This document shows positions 26,601 through 34,815 of a stretch of DNA of 64,000 bases, piece after piece. A program made the translations under genes and the position numbers. Below the pieces are notes generated by a model. That model ran no database searches. It worked only from the letters and a program-made list of their open reading frames with translations, and was not told the DNA's origin. Position 1 is the stretch's first letter; each line of letters opens with the position of its first letter. Origin of the DNA: Streptomyces sp. PCS3-D2 (GTDB lineage: Bacteria > Actinomycetota > Actinomycetes > Streptomycetales > Streptomycetaceae); NCBI RefSeq assembly GCF_000612545.2, contig NZ_CP097800.1, positions 2,539,001 to 2,603,000 of the forward strand. Direction: 5' to 3'.

Positions 26601-26918
26601 CGGCTCGCCCCCGGCCTCGCCGGCGCGGTGCGCCCCGGGTGCGTAGAGCCGCACGGGGTCCTCGGGATCCGCCTCCGCCCGTGCGGGGTCCACGGGCTCC
26701 ACCACCGGATCATCAGATTCCGCTTCTGGCCCCGGGCCCCGGGTGCCCGGGAGGTCCGGTCCGGGACCGCGGATGTGCCCGGCGAGCCAGAGGGCGTCGG
26801 CGAGTTCCTCGGCGGAGGGATCGAGCCCGGCCGCCCGCAGCAGGGCGGCCAGTTCCGGAACGCCGGGTGCGACGGACGGCGGCGCGGCGAGGCAGGGCGG
26901 TACGGCGGGTTCGGGCAC
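23604..26918 (-). CDS. SAV_2336-like vWA-domain protein with C-terminal TPR-like repeats
   Basis: A 1104-aa protein. Residues about 10-120 are a disordered acidic/Pro-rich region beginning with a short helix. Residues 180-400 form a von Willebrand A-like domain with a MIDAS motif DASPS (188-192), as in SAV_2336-type proteins. From about 600 to the end are Ala/Arg/Leu-rich helical repeats resembling TPRs (repeated LAEA..R-type helices). In ternary conflict systems the vWA protein works with a MoxR ATPase and a VMAP effector. GTG 26918 follows GAGG by nine bases and lies six bases after the MoxR stop. It is probably a cytoplasmic regulator/adaptor. Confidence 0.82.
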   Translation of the reverse strand: MPEPAVPPCLAAPPSVAPGVPELAALLRAAGLDPSAEELADALWLAGHIRGPGPDLPGTRGPGPEAESDDPVVEPVDPARAEADPEDPVRLYAPGAHRAGEAGGEPPEPSPEEYGVPVRVPGAAALPRILDVQRALRALQRHRPSAPPTRLVIDEGATADASARALGLLIPVLRPETRREATVRLVMDASPSMAVWQEMFEELRSVCERLGAFRDVQVHYLHRRQDGTAALGRGPGPGSALRSGDQLRDPTGRALTMVVSDCAGPLWREGQAQRLLHRWAECTPCMVVQPLPQRLWGRSWLPTERGTLARLEGAGPKLRFRPDRPPLPGRPAGGIAVPVLPPSPTALGAWARLVAGLGTGPVAAEVGRVRADHPAAPVPPPPAARPPRELVARFRSSAAPRAVQLAVYLSAAPLTLPVMRLVQRTMLPDSEPSDLAEVLLSGLLRRSAPGPGHWYEFVPGVQDVLLGPLGRDEAALVLKHCSEYVGAHFGAGVRNFPALAVAQLTGMAPLVEAAEPDDGEQDPGGRLPQAFAQVSAKVVRRFLPGVPQDGQPVRETRAAPLPARAGAVRAARDRLADADAEGDAGPRALHEAVAVLRRAVTAPVGPADPPEEAETELAGALLRLWAAERDPELLAEAQRAVSGLRTAAAWAARGRVLYERALAAGPDPELLAAADREFAAAAASPTAAPELRRDCAVRRAETLIRLGGLRDDTDALRAARAALAPLAGSVPGGEPGQDTGPAPEAASAPHHELHRALGRVLLALLPRTPDPAERTALAEEAAGRLAAALSAPPAGSGSGAVSRAGSGRVRVELADALRHLPARLEEAAAQLATVLEETGGDPELRVAALLCLARVHRERYARDADPVALEDAAEAYGRARRLAPRDGEAFRDLLPEWGDVLLERARGAGGRRFTGAAVRVLRESRAAVPQSDPGAAHRLVRLATGLRLRHAYDRDAVDLREAEYLLELAVRNSRGPLERARAWRDHADVQQEIHGHTRAADRLDRAAESYRLAWRAALEADREGRDDHEGREEPDGRAGREDTALRLAARVQESRGEVLERLARPRAALEEYRSALQLWKRIGADPDGRSEGLRARVRALEAGQ

Positions 26919-26924
26919 GGCCGG

Positions 26925-27947
26925 TCACCTCGGTCGGTCGAGGCGCTGGATGAGCAGGTCCGCGAGGTCCTCCCGGGTCGCCGGGGAGGTGTAGTGGGTC
27001 AGGTAGACGGCGTTGAGGAGCTGGTCGGCGGCGACCAGTTCGGACTGCGAGCGGCCCAGGAACTCGCGGATCAGGTCGCCGCCGAGCCGGGCGGCTTCCT
27101 CTCCGAGGTGGGCGCGGACCATGGTGGCGAGCCGTTTCTCGCCGGGCTGCCCGAGTTTGAGCTGGATGCAGCGTCGCAGCAGGGCGGCGGGGAAGTCCCG
27201 TTCGCCGTTGCTGGTCAGGATGATGAAGGGGAAGGACCGGCAGCGGACCCGGCCGCCCCGCACGGTCACCTTCGCCCCGTCGTCGGTGAGCACCTCGACC
27301 TCGGGCTCGGTGTCGGCGACCCGCTCCAGCTCGGGGAGGGCGAACTCCCCCTCCTCCAGCACGTTCAGGAGGTCGTTGGGGAGGTCGATGTCGCTCTTGT
27401 CGAGTTCGTCGACGAGCAGCACGCGGGGCCGTGCGGTGGGCAGCAGGGCGGTGCCCAGGGGTCCGAGCCGGATGTACCTGCCGATACCGGGGACCGCGGC
27501 GGGTGTTCCCGCCCCGGCCGCCGCCCCGCCGGCCGCGAGCTGCACGTCCTGGAGGCGGGCGAGGGCGTCGTAGCGGTAGAGCCCGTCCTGGAGCACGGTC
27601 CGCGACACCACCGGCCAGCGCAGCACCCGCCCCAGTTTCAGCTCGTGGGCGACGGAGTGCGCAAGGGTGGACTTCCCGGTTCCGGGAAATCCGGTCACCA
27701 GCAGCGGCCGCCGCAGGTACAGCGCCGCATTGACGGCCTCCAGCTCCTCGGGCTCCGGCCGGTGCAGTTCTGCGGCCTGCCGGTGCGCGCCGAGCCGGCG
27801 GGCGACGTTGCCCTCGGCGGCCGCGGCCGGGCCCGGCGCCACGAGGGGCCCGCCGTCGAAGTTCCGCCAGGGCGGCGGGTCGGGCAGGGCGTCGATGCCG
27901 TCGTGGGGTTCGCCGACCCCGCGGTAGATGAGCCAGTCGTCGTTCAT
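26925..27947 (-). CDS. MoxR-type AAA+ ATPase
   Basis: A 340-aa AAA ATPase with Walker A GFPGTGKS (86-93), Walker B VLLVDELDKSD, sensor 1 in FPFIILTSNGERDFP, and an arginine-rich RRCIQLKL segment; this is the MoxR pattern. The N-terminal DDWLIYRGVGEPHDGI segment is typical of the version that pairs with VMAP and vWA proteins. It sits between those two genes, with six bases to the vWA gene and 42 bases from the VMAP gene. It likely remodels or gates the vWA/VMAP complex using ATP; partner assignment is by context. Confidence 0.88.
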   Translation of the reverse strand: MNDDWLIYRGVGEPHDGIDALPDPPPWRNFDGGPLVAPGPAAAAEGNVARRLGAHRQAAELHRPEPEELEAVNAALYLRRPLLVTGFPGTGKSTLAHSVAHELKLGRVLRWPVVSRTVLQDGLYRYDALARLQDVQLAAGGAAAGAGTPAAVPGIGRYIRLGPLGTALLPTARPRVLLVDELDKSDIDLPNDLLNVLEEGEFALPELERVADTEPEVEVLTDDGAKVTVRGGRVRCRSFPFIILTSNGERDFPAALLRRCIQLKLGQPGEKRLATMVRAHLGEEAARLGGDLIREFLGRSQSELVAADQLLNAVYLTHYTSPATREDLADLLIQRLDRPR

Positions 27948-27989
27948 GGTGCCTGTTCCCTCCCTCGAAATCCGCCGGGCCGGCCGCCC

Positions 27990-30143
27990 TCACAGGTCGC
28001 CGTGGAGCGGCTCGACGTCCGGCAGCGGCCGCGCCGGGTCCTCCCACACCAGCCCCGCCCCTGCCGCCCAGTAGGCGTCCGGGTCCGCCCCGTGCGCCCG
28101 GCCCCGCAACGTCTGGAACCGCAGCGGCAGCACCTCCGCCCGCCCCGCGTCGGCCAGCTCCTCCCGCAGCCCGCGGTGGAACGGCGCGCACGGCACCCCG
28201 GGCTCCGGCGGCGGCCTGCGGGTCACGGCCACCCCGTAGCCGGCGTCCCGTACCGCGTGCAGCGACCCCAGTGTGGGCTCCTGGTCGGCGGCCCGGCAGT
28301 GCACCGGGACGGTGGTGTCGGGCAGGCCCGACAGCCACGCCGCGGACGGTGCGCGCGGACGGCCGCCCGCGCAGTCGGCCCGCTCGTCCTGGAGCGGTCC
28401 CGCCTGCACCCGGGTCCACCGGGCGGCGGCCCTGGCGGCCTCGTGGTCCGCCGGGTGGCCCTCCGGACCGCTCCGGCCCCGGTCCGCGCCCCGGGCGTCC
28501 GGACCGCCGGGGTGGCGCAGCACCACCGGCCGCTGCACGCCCAGGGGTACTCCGCCGGACACCGTCCAGTCCTCCACCGCCAGCCCGAACAGTTCGGGGG
28601 CCACCGCCACTTCGAGCAGGGCCGCGGCGACGTGGGTGTCGCAGCGCCGGAAGGCCTCGGCGAGCGGCGCCCGCAACCGCTCCGGCAGGTCCGCGACGGT
28701 GGCACGCACGCCCGAGTCCACGGGGGTCAGCCGGCCGGGGTGGGCCGGGCCCGCGAGCACCGAGACCCGCCAGTCGTACAGGTGCTCCCAGCCGTGGGCC
28801 CAGACCTCCAGCAGGACCGACGCCCCGGGCGGCAGTCCGCCGGCCCTCGGGGCGGGCCCGCCCGCCGCCCGGCCCGCCGAGGCGCGGCGGCGGCGCTCGC
28901 GCTCGGCGAGGCCCCGCTCGTGGCGCTCGCCCAGTTCACGCCGCAGCGGCCGCCACAGCCGCTCGGCCGTGGCCCGTACCCAGTCCCACAACTCCTCGTC
29001 GGCGCCCGGCGTCGGGGGTTCGCGGTAGTCGGCCACGCTGACGTCGGTCGCGTACCGGAGCATCGCCGCGGCCTCACCGCTGCCGCCCGGCGGGTCGTGC
29101 AGCAGTCCCAGCCCGTCGCGCCAGCTCAGCGGGGCCGGCGGCTGCGGGTCCGGTTCCTCGCCGCGAACCGCCTCCACCAGGGCGCGCACCGCCTCGGAGG
29201 AGCTCGGCGGGGGCAGTTCGGCCAGCAGCCCGCACAGGGTGGTGCGTTCACCGGGGGTGAGCCCTCCCCGGCCGCCGTACGGGTCCCGCTCCTGCGGCGG
29301 GAGCTCGCCGTGCACGTCGGTCCAGGTGCGGCGGTTGTCGAGGTCGCTGAGGTGCTGGTCGTAGTGGTACAGGTCGTGGGCCTGCATGATCCGGCGGTAG
29401 AGCCCGACCTGTCCCCGCGAGGCCATCGGGAGGGTGCGCAACTGTACGACGGAGACGGCGAGTCCGCCGCCTCCCGTCTGCCGTCGGGCCTTGACCACGC
29501 CGACGACCTCCCCGCGGGCCAGGTCCACGACCGGTCCGCCGGACATGCCGGGGTCGATCTCGTCGTCGGCGGCGAGCCGGATGGCGGCGCCGTTGCCGGC
29601 GGTGCCGCGCAGCCGGGTGGTGCGGCCGGTGATCTCGGGCGTGCCGAGGTCTTCCGTGCAGCCGAAGTAGGCGACCTCGTCGAAGCGCGGTCTGGAGCGG
29701 TCGGTCAGCCAGACGCAGGCGTGGGACACGGGGGCCAGGACCCGGACGAGTGCCAGGTCGGGCAGGTCCCACAGGGCGTGCCGGCCGGGCCTGCGCTCCT
29801 CCAGGCGCTCGGGCAGTACGCACTCCACGCGCCCGGTGACGGTCCCGGTGACGGCGCCCGGCGCGCCGGGGCCACCGTGGCGGGGTCTGCCGGAGTGGAA
29901 GGTGATGCCGACCTCACGGCCTGTCAGACGCATGGCGGCACCCCCTTCGCCGACCACGTGCGCGCACGTCAGGACCCAGCCGGGGGCGATGAAGAAACCG
30001 CTCCCCCAGGTGGGACCGGTCCGATGGCTGCCGGGGTTGTCATACCCGCCCGGCGGGGCGTGGACGCGTACCGTCGCCGCCTGGACGAGTGGTTCGAGGA
30101 GCTCGAAGGCGCGCGCCGTCCCGGTCGTGCGCCCGTCGGTCAT
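27990..30143 (-). CDS. Trypsin-like protease with VMAP-type C-terminus
   Basis: A 717-aa protein with three parts. The N-terminal chymotrypsin-fold protease (about 20-235) has the full triad: His62 in LTCAHVV, Asp129 in DLALVRV, Ser201 in DPGMSGGP. A small death-like effector-associated segment (about 295-350, LTPGERTTLCGLL) follows. A C-terminal domain of about 350 residues, as in vWA-MoxR-associated proteins, is rich in Trp/Arg (LLEVWAHGWEHLYDW). No signal peptide is seen, so the protease should act in the cytoplasm. It heads the seven-gene minus-strand block. I infer it is the effector that cleaves a target when the MoxR/vWA partners are triggered. Confidence 0.8.
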   Translation of the reverse strand: MTDGRTTGTARAFELLEPLVQAATVRVHAPPGGYDNPGSHRTGPTWGSGFFIAPGWVLTCAHVVGEGGAAMRLTGREVGITFHSGRPRHGGPGAPGAVTGTVTGRVECVLPERLEERRPGRHALWDLPDLALVRVLAPVSHACVWLTDRSRPRFDEVAYFGCTEDLGTPEITGRTTRLRGTAGNGAAIRLAADDEIDPGMSGGPVVDLARGEVVGVVKARRQTGGGGLAVSVVQLRTLPMASRGQVGLYRRIMQAHDLYHYDQHLSDLDNRRTWTDVHGELPPQERDPYGGRGGLTPGERTTLCGLLAELPPPSSSEAVRALVEAVRGEEPDPQPPAPLSWRDGLGLLHDPPGGSGEAAAMLRYATDVSVADYREPPTPGADEELWDWVRATAERLWRPLRRELGERHERGLAERERRRRASAGRAAGGPAPRAGGLPPGASVLLEVWAHGWEHLYDWRVSVLAGPAHPGRLTPVDSGVRATVADLPERLRAPLAEAFRRCDTHVAAALLEVAVAPELFGLAVEDWTVSGGVPLGVQRPVVLRHPGGPDARGADRGRSGPEGHPADHEAARAAARWTRVQAGPLQDERADCAGGRPRAPSAAWLSGLPDTTVPVHCRAADQEPTLGSLHAVRDAGYGVAVTRRPPPEPGVPCAPFHRGLREELADAGRAEVLPLRFQTLRGRAHGADPDAYWAAGAGLVWEDPARPLPDVEPLHGDL

Positions 30144-30277
30144 CCACGCCCCCCGCCCGCTCGTCGGACCTCCAGGCTAGCGCCGGGGACACCGGGGGCG
30201 GGAGGTGTCCCGGGCGCTGCGGATTATCCTGGCGGGAAACACCCCCTGCACGATCCCATCACGGCACGGAGCCCGAC

Positions 30278-30463
30278 TTGTACTTCACCGATCGCGGCAT
30301 CGAGGAGCTGGAGAAGCGGCGCGGCGAGGAGGAGGTCACCTTCGAGTGGCTCGCCGAGCAGCTGCGCACCTTCGTCGACCTGAACCCGGACTTCGAGGTC
30401 CCGGTGGAACGCCTGGCCACCTGGCTGGCCCGGCTCGACGACGAGGACGAGGACGACGAGTAG
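30278..30463 (+). CDS. DUF6104-like small acidic protein
   Basis: A 61-aa protein, MYFTDRGIEELEKRRGEEEV onward, with a very acidic end (DDEDEDDE). It belongs to a short actinobacterial family I recall as DUF6104, of unknown function and strongly conserved in Streptomyces. The TTG start at 30278 is the only one that fits the conserved beginning. It converges on sodN and shares the strong bidirectional terminator between them. Confidence 0.8.
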   Translation: MYFTDRGIEELEKRRGEEEVTFEWLAEQLRTFVDLNPDFEVPVERLATWLARLDDEDEDDE

Positions 30464-30492
30464 TCCGGCCGGGGCCGGACCACGGGCCGGTA

Positions 30493-30534
30493 CGCAGAGG
30501 GGCCCGTCCGCGATCGCGGACGGGCCCCTCTGCG
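30493..30534. terminator. Bidirectional terminator, 42-bp perfect palindrome
   Basis: Positions 30493-30513 are the exact reverse complement of 30514-30534. It lies midway between the convergent DUF6104 and sodN stops. Confidence 0.9.
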
Positions 30535-30548
30535 CGTGGAAGGAAGGC

Positions 30549-30944
30549 TCAGGCGGCCTTGGTCTCCCAGAAGATGCGGTCGATCTCAGCAATGAGGTCG
30601 AGGGCCTTCTGGCCGGTCGCCGGGTCGTTGGACGCCTTCGCGGCCGAGAGGGCCTTCAGGGTGTCGTTGACCAGGGTGTGCAGCTGCGGGTACTTCTCGA
30701 AGTGCGGCGGCTTGAAGTAGTCGCTCCACAGCACCGAGACGTGGTGCTTGGCGAGCTCGGCGCGCTGCTCCTTGATGGTGATGGCGCGCGCGCGGAAGTC
30801 GGCGTCGTCGTTGGCCTGGTACTTCTCCTGCACGGCCTTGACGGACTCGGCCTCGATGCGGGCCTGGGCAGGGTCGTACACGCCGCACGGCAGGTCGCAG
30901 TGGGCGGAGACCTTCGCCTTGGGGGCGAAGAGGCGGGAAAGCAT
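30549..30944 (-). CDS. sodN: Nickel superoxide dismutase precursor
   Basis: A 131-aa Ni-SOD. After a 14-residue propeptide comes the nickel hook HCDLPCGVYD, so that His15, Cys16 and Cys20 become His1, Cys2 and Cys6 of the mature enzyme. The remainder is the four-helix bundle typical of the family. It dismutates superoxide in the cytoplasm or cell envelope. The ATG at 30944 follows a strong AGGAGG-type site. It is divergent from its maturation protease gene at 31116, the usual Streptomyces arrangement. Confidence 0.97.
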   Translation of the reverse strand: MLSRLFAPKAKVSAHCDLPCGVYDPAQARIEAESVKAVQEKYQANDDADFRARAITIKEQRAELAKHHVSVLWSDYFKPPHFEKYPQLHTLVNDTLKALSAAKASNDPATGQKALDLIAEIDRIFWETKAA

Positions 30945-31115
30945 GGAGTTGTCCTCCTCGTGATCGTCTTCTCAAGGGGGGACATTACTCGCTGGAGAAC
31001 CGGATTTCGCGGGCGCCCCCATGGGCTTAGGACAAAAGTCCAGGGGCGCGGCCGGACCGGTGAGCGAATGTACGGGGCCGTGCGGCAGCATGCGGGAGTG
31101 AGGAGGTGGACACGC

Positions 31116-31538
31116 ATGGTGGAGAGCGCCCGCCCGCGCAAGCGGTTCGAGGTGGTGGAGGTGACGGGCCCGTCGATGGTGCCCACGCTGCTGGACGGGG
31201 ACCGGCTCGTGGTCCGGTACGGGGCCGCCGTACGGCCGGGTGACGTCGTGGTGCTGCGCCATCCGTTCCAGCAGGACCTGCTGGTGGTCAAGCGGGCGGT
31301 GGAGCGGCGGCCCGGCGGCTCCTGGTGGGTGCTGGGCGACAACCCGTACAACGAGACCGGCGACAGCACCGTCTACGGGCCGGTGCCGGGTGAACTGGTG
31401 CTGGCGACGGCGGTGCTGCGGTTCCGGCCGCGCGGGGAGGGTCAGCGCTCGCTGAGGGCCCGGTTGTCCTGGGCCGCCTCGTCGCTGCGCGTGCTGCGGG
31501 CCGACGCCTCTGCCTCCAGCCGTTTGCGGGCGCGGTAG
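31116..31538 (+). CDS. sodX: Nickel-type superoxide dismutase maturation protease
   Basis: A 140-aa S24/S26-type (signal-peptidase-like) serine protease with Ser20 in GPSMVPTLLDGD and Lys59 in LLVVKR as the Ser/Lys dyad. A conserved GDN box follows (LGDNPYNETGDSTVYGPV). It removes the SodN propeptide so the nickel hook can form. GAGGAGG lies eight bases upstream of ATG 31116. The last 97 bp overlap the 3' end of the opposite-strand CGNR gene; the extra C-terminal helix may be dispensable. Confidence 0.93.
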   Translation: MVESARPRKRFEVVEVTGPSMVPTLLDGDRLVVRYGAAVRPGDVVVLRHPFQQDLLVVKRAVERRPGGSWWVLGDNPYNETGDSTVYGPVPGELVLATAVLRFRPRGEGQRSLRARLSWAASSLRVLRADASASSRLRAR

Positions 31539-32071
31539 GCGGCCACGTTCGCCCGGGTGGCGCACCGGTCGGAGCAGTAGCGCCGGGAGCGGTTGGTGGA
31601 GGTGTCGAGGTAGGCGTTGCGGCAGGGCGCGGCCTGGCATAGGCCGAGGCGGTCGGGACCGTGCACGGTGAGGTGGAAGGCCAGGCCGAAGGAGGCGATG
31701 GCGGCGTAGCCGGCGGAGGCGTTCGAGGGGTGGTCGGCGAGGTGGATGTGCCAGTCGGGCCGCCCGGTCTCGTCGAGGGTCTGGTGGTCGGAGACCTGGG
31801 GGCTCACGGGGAACTCCATCAGCAGCGAGTTCAGCAGGTCGACGGCGAGGACCTCGTCGCCGCCGTCGGCGGCTTCGAAGACGGCCCGCAGTCGGCCGCG
31901 CACGTTGCGGAACCGCGTGATGTCGGTGTCCGTGACGCGGCGGGCCATCTGCTGGCTGACACCGAACAGGGCGCGGACGGCGTCCACCGAGGTGAGCGTG
32001 TCCTTGTTGCGGGCCGGCTCCTCGGTGTTGACCAGGCGCACGGCGAAGTCCGAGTAATGGGCCAGTTCCAC
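31442..32071 (-). CDS. ABATE/CGNR zinc-finger regulator
   Basis: A 209-aa protein with an N-terminal ABATE-type domain (about 1-150). A C-terminal CGNR zinc finger follows: LGLCQAAPCRNAYLD with a second Cys pair in RYCSDRCATRANVAAYR, a probable DNA-binding element. Family members are putative stress regulators. It overlaps the 3' end of sodX tail to tail. The upstream region is shared with the divergent methyltransferase gene at 32154. Confidence 0.87.
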   Translation of the reverse strand: MELAHYSDFAVRLVNTEEPARNKDTLTSVDAVRALFGVSQQMARRVTDTDITRFRNVRGRLRAVFEAADGGDEVLAVDLLNSLLMEFPVSPQVSDHQTLDETGRPDWHIHLADHPSNASAGYAAIASFGLAFHLTVHGPDRLGLCQAAPCRNAYLDTSTNRSRRYCSDRCATRANVAAYRARKRLEAEASARSTRSDEAAQDNRALSER

Positions 32072-32153
32072 TTGTAGTCCTTACGGCTGCGGATTAGTGT
32101 CTCTCGTAACGGCTGAGATGTCATCGAGGGTATTACGTAGGGAGGGGTTCGGG

Positions 32154-32963
32154 GTGGCGGATACGACGGATACGGCGGATACGACGAACGGGGCGGACAC
32201 GGCCGACGCGGGGCGAGGCGGCGCCGACTGGCAGGCCTGGCAGGACAGCTGGGACCGCCAGCAGGAGTGGTACATGCCCGACCGCGAGGAGCGGTTCCGG
32301 GTGATGCTGGACATGGTCGAGGCACTGGTGGGATCCACCCCCCGGGTGCTGGATCTCGCATGCGGTACGGGAAGTATCACGGACCGCGTCCTCAAGCGGT
32401 TCCCGGAAGCCACCAGTACGGGCGTCGATCTCGACCCCGCGCTGTTGACCATCGCCCGGGGCCACTTCTCCGGGGACCCGCGCGCGTCGTTCGTGACCGC
32501 CGACCTCAAGGACCCCGACTGGCGCTCGGCCCTCCCCCACCACGGCTACGACGTCATCCTGACGGCCACCGCCCTGCACTGGCTGCACAGCGAGGACCTG
32601 GCCGTGCTGTACGGGCAGCTCGCCCCCCTGCTGGTGCCCGGCGGGGCGTTCATGAACGCCGACCACATGCCCGACCCGGCCACCCCGCGCATCAACGCCG
32701 CCGAGCGCGCCCACCGGCACGCCGGCATGGACCGGGCCAAGGCGGCCGGTGCGCTGGACTGGCGCGAGTGGTGGGCGCTGGCCGCCGCCGACCCGGCGCT
32801 GGCCGAACCCACCGCCCGCCGTTTCGAGATCTACGGGGAGCACGCCGACGGCGACACCCCCTCCGCGGCCTGGCATGCCGAGACCCTGCGCGCCGCGGGC
32901 TTCGCGGAGGCCCGTACGGTCTGGCGCTCGCCCTCCGACGCGCTGGTCCTGGGCCTGAAGTAG
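32154..32963 (+). CDS. Class I SAM-dependent methyltransferase
   Basis: A 269-aa methyltransferase with motif I RVLDLACGTGSITDR and the acidic GVDLDPALL that binds the SAM ribose. The mid-domain (DVILTATALHWL) resembles trans-aconitate/small-molecule methyltransferases. GTG 32154 was chosen for GGAGG eight bases upstream; an ATG at 32118 is possible. Residues 2-20 are a low-complexity Asp/Thr/Ala run encoded by short GGATACGAC-like repeats. Substrate unknown. Confidence 0.88.
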   Translation: MADTTDTADTTNGADTADAGRGGADWQAWQDSWDRQQEWYMPDREERFRVMLDMVEALVGSTPRVLDLACGTGSITDRVLKRFPEATSTGVDLDPALLTIARGHFSGDPRASFVTADLKDPDWRSALPHHGYDVILTATALHWLHSEDLAVLYGQLAPLLVPGGAFMNADHMPDPATPRINAAERAHRHAGMDRAKAAGALDWREWWALAAADPALAEPTARRFEIYGEHADGDTPSAAWHAETLRAAGFAEARTVWRSPSDALVLGLK

Positions 32964-32995
32964 GAACTCCGCGAGCGGGGCGGCGGCAGGCCCCC

Positions 32996-33045
32996 GACAC
33001 GGCCGAGGGGTGGTACGGGATCCCGTACCACCCCTCGGCCGTGTC
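32996..33045. terminator. Bidirectional terminator, 50-bp perfect palindrome
   Basis: The arms 32996-33020 and 33021-33045 are exact reverse complements with no spacer. It separates the methyltransferase (+) from the ABC transporter operon (-). Confidence 0.9.
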
Positions 33046-33070
33046 CGCGTGCGGCGGCCGGCGCCGCCGG

Positions 33071-33835
33071 CTACAGCACCTTGGAGAGGAATGCCTTCGT
33101 GCGCTCGTGCTGGGGGTTGCCCAGCACCTCGCGGGGGTGGCCCGACTCGACCACGACGCCGCCGTCCATGAAGACGAGGTTGTCGCCGACCTCGCGGGCG
33201 AAGCCCATCTCGTGGGTGACAACGATCATGGTCATGCCCGACTCGGCGAGGTCCCGCATCACGTCCAGGACGTCGCCGACCAGCTCCGGGTCGAGGGCCG
33301 AAGTGGGCTCGTCGAAGAGCATCAGCTTCGGCTCCATGGCGAGCGCACGGGCGATCGCCACGCGCTGCTGCTGGCCGCCGGAGAGCTGGGAGGGGTAGTT
33401 CCCGCCCTTCTCGCCGAGGCCGACCCGGTCCAGGAGGCGGACCGCGCGCTCGCGGGCCACCGCCTTGGACTCGCCCTTCACCATGACCGGGGCTTCCATG
33501 ACGTTCTCCACGGCCGTCATGTGCGGGAAGAGGTTGAAGCGCTGGAAGACCATGCCGATGTCCCGGCGCTGGGCCGCGACCTCGCTGTCCTTCAGCTCGT
33601 AGAGCTTGTCGCCCTTCTGGCGGTAGCCGACGAGGTCCCCGTCGACGTACAACCGTCCGGCGTTGATCTGCTCCAGGTGGTTGATGCACCGCAGGAAGGT
33701 CGACTTGCCGGAGCCGGACGGGCCGACCAGGCAGAAGACCTCACGCGGGGCGACCTCCAGGTCGATGCCCTTGAGGATGTGCGCGGCACCGTAGGACTTG
33801 TGGACGCCCTCGGCCTTCACCATGGCAGTCGTCAT
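33071..33835 (-). CDS. Polar amino-acid ABC transporter ATP-binding protein
   Basis: A 254-aa ATPase of the GlnQ/HisP group: Walker [11 protein letters not shown]-loop [11 protein letters not shown], signature [15 protein letters not shown], Walker [14 protein letters not shown], switch His VTHEMGFA. The FNLFPHMT Q-loop stretch is typical of amino-acid importers. It is the last gene of a three-gene operon (binding protein, permease, ATPase) and its ATG overlaps the permease stop. It energises uptake of an amino acid. Confidence 0.94.
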   Translation of the reverse strand: MTTAMVKAEGVHKSYGAAHILKGIDLEVAPREVFCLVGPSGSGKSTFLRCINHLEQINAGRLYVDGDLVGYRQKGDKLYELKDSEVAAQRRDIGMVFQRFNLFPHMTAVENVMEAPVMVKGESKAVARERAVRLLDRVGLGEKGGNYPSQLSGGQQQRVAIARALAMEPKLMLFDEPTSALDPELVGDVLDVMRDLAESGMTMIVVTHEMGFAREVGDNLVFMDGGVVVESGHPREVLGNPQHERTKAFLSKVL

Positions 33836-34776
33836 CAGGCCACCGCCTTGCGGTTCGAGAGGCTGGACACTTTCGCCTTGATCTTCTGCAGCGGCGTGGG
33901 CGGCAGCGAGCGGAGCGCACCACGGGCGTAGCGGCGCTCCAGGTAGTACTGGCCGACGCTGAACACACTGGTCAGCGCGAGGTACCAGATCGAGGCGACG
34001 AAGAACATCTCCATCACCGCGAAGGATGTGGACGCGATGTCCTGGGCCGCGCGCAGCAGGTCGAAGTACTGCACCGCGACGACGAGCGACGACGTCTTGA
34101 GCATGTTGATGAACTCGTTGCCCGTCGGAGGCACGATCACCCGCATGGCCTGCGGCAGGACGACACGGCGCATGGTCTGCGTCCGGGTCATGCCCAGCGC
34201 GTGCGAGGCCTCGGTCTGGCCCTCGTCGACCGACTGGATGCCGGCCCGGACGATCTCCGCCATGTACGCGCCCTCGTTGAGGCCGAGACCCAGCAGGGCG
34301 GCCAGGAAGGGCGTCATGACCTGGGTCATCTCGTCCTTGTAGAACCCGAGGTTCAGGATCGGGAAGATCAGGGCGAGGTTGAACCAGATGAGGAGCTGGA
34401 CGTACACCGGGGTGCCGCGGAAGAGCCAGATGTAGAACCAGGCGATGGTGCTGGTGACCGGGTTCTTCGAGAGGCGCATCACGGCGAACAGGACACCGAG
34501 CGCCAGACCCAGGGCCATGGCGGTGACGCTGATCCAGATCGTGTTGCCGACGCCTCGCAGGATCGAGGGGTCGAACAGCTTCTCCGGCACGGTCGCCCAG
34601 CGCACGTTGCCCTGGGAGAAGGCGACGATGAGCGCCACGACCAGACCGATGACGACCACGGCACTGATCCAGCGGCCGTAGTGGCGGACCGGGATGGCGC
34701 GGATCGCCTCGGGGGGGACGGAACCGGCCGGCGGGGTGTCCGCCGGACCCGGGTCCTTGTCGAGCTTGTCAGTCAC
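33835..34776 (-). CDS. Polar amino-acid ABC transporter permease
   Basis: A 313-aa membrane protein of the HisM/GlnP type. The EAA loop ([27 protein letters not shown]) is followed by the conserved [22 protein letters not shown] segment. A cytoplasmic N-terminus of about 35 residues precedes five membrane segments. Only one permease gene is present, so it probably works as a homodimer. GTG 34776 is preceded by AAGGGCA. Confidence 0.93.
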   Translation of the reverse strand: MTDKLDKDPGPADTPPAGSVPPEAIRAIPVRHYGRWISAVVVIGLVVALIVAFSQGNVRWATVPEKLFDPSILRGVGNTIWISVTAMALGLALGVLFAVMRLSKNPVTSTIAWFYIWLFRGTPVYVQLLIWFNLALIFPILNLGFYKDEMTQVMTPFLAALLGLGLNEGAYMAEIVRAGIQSVDEGQTEASHALGMTRTQTMRRVVLPQAMRVIVPPTGNEFINMLKTSSLVVAVQYFDLLRAAQDIASTSFAVMEMFFVASIWYLALTSVFSVGQYYLERRYARGALRSLPPTPLQKIKAKVSSLSNRKAVA

Positions 34777-34815
34777 AGTGACTGCCCTTCAGTGTGCTGC
34801 GGTGGTACGCGGAGG

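Noticed and set aside
26628-30383. A 1251-codon plus-strand frame across the MoxR and VMAP genes
   Set aside because: It runs antisense through three well-supported genes and lacks any motif; a high-GC artefact.
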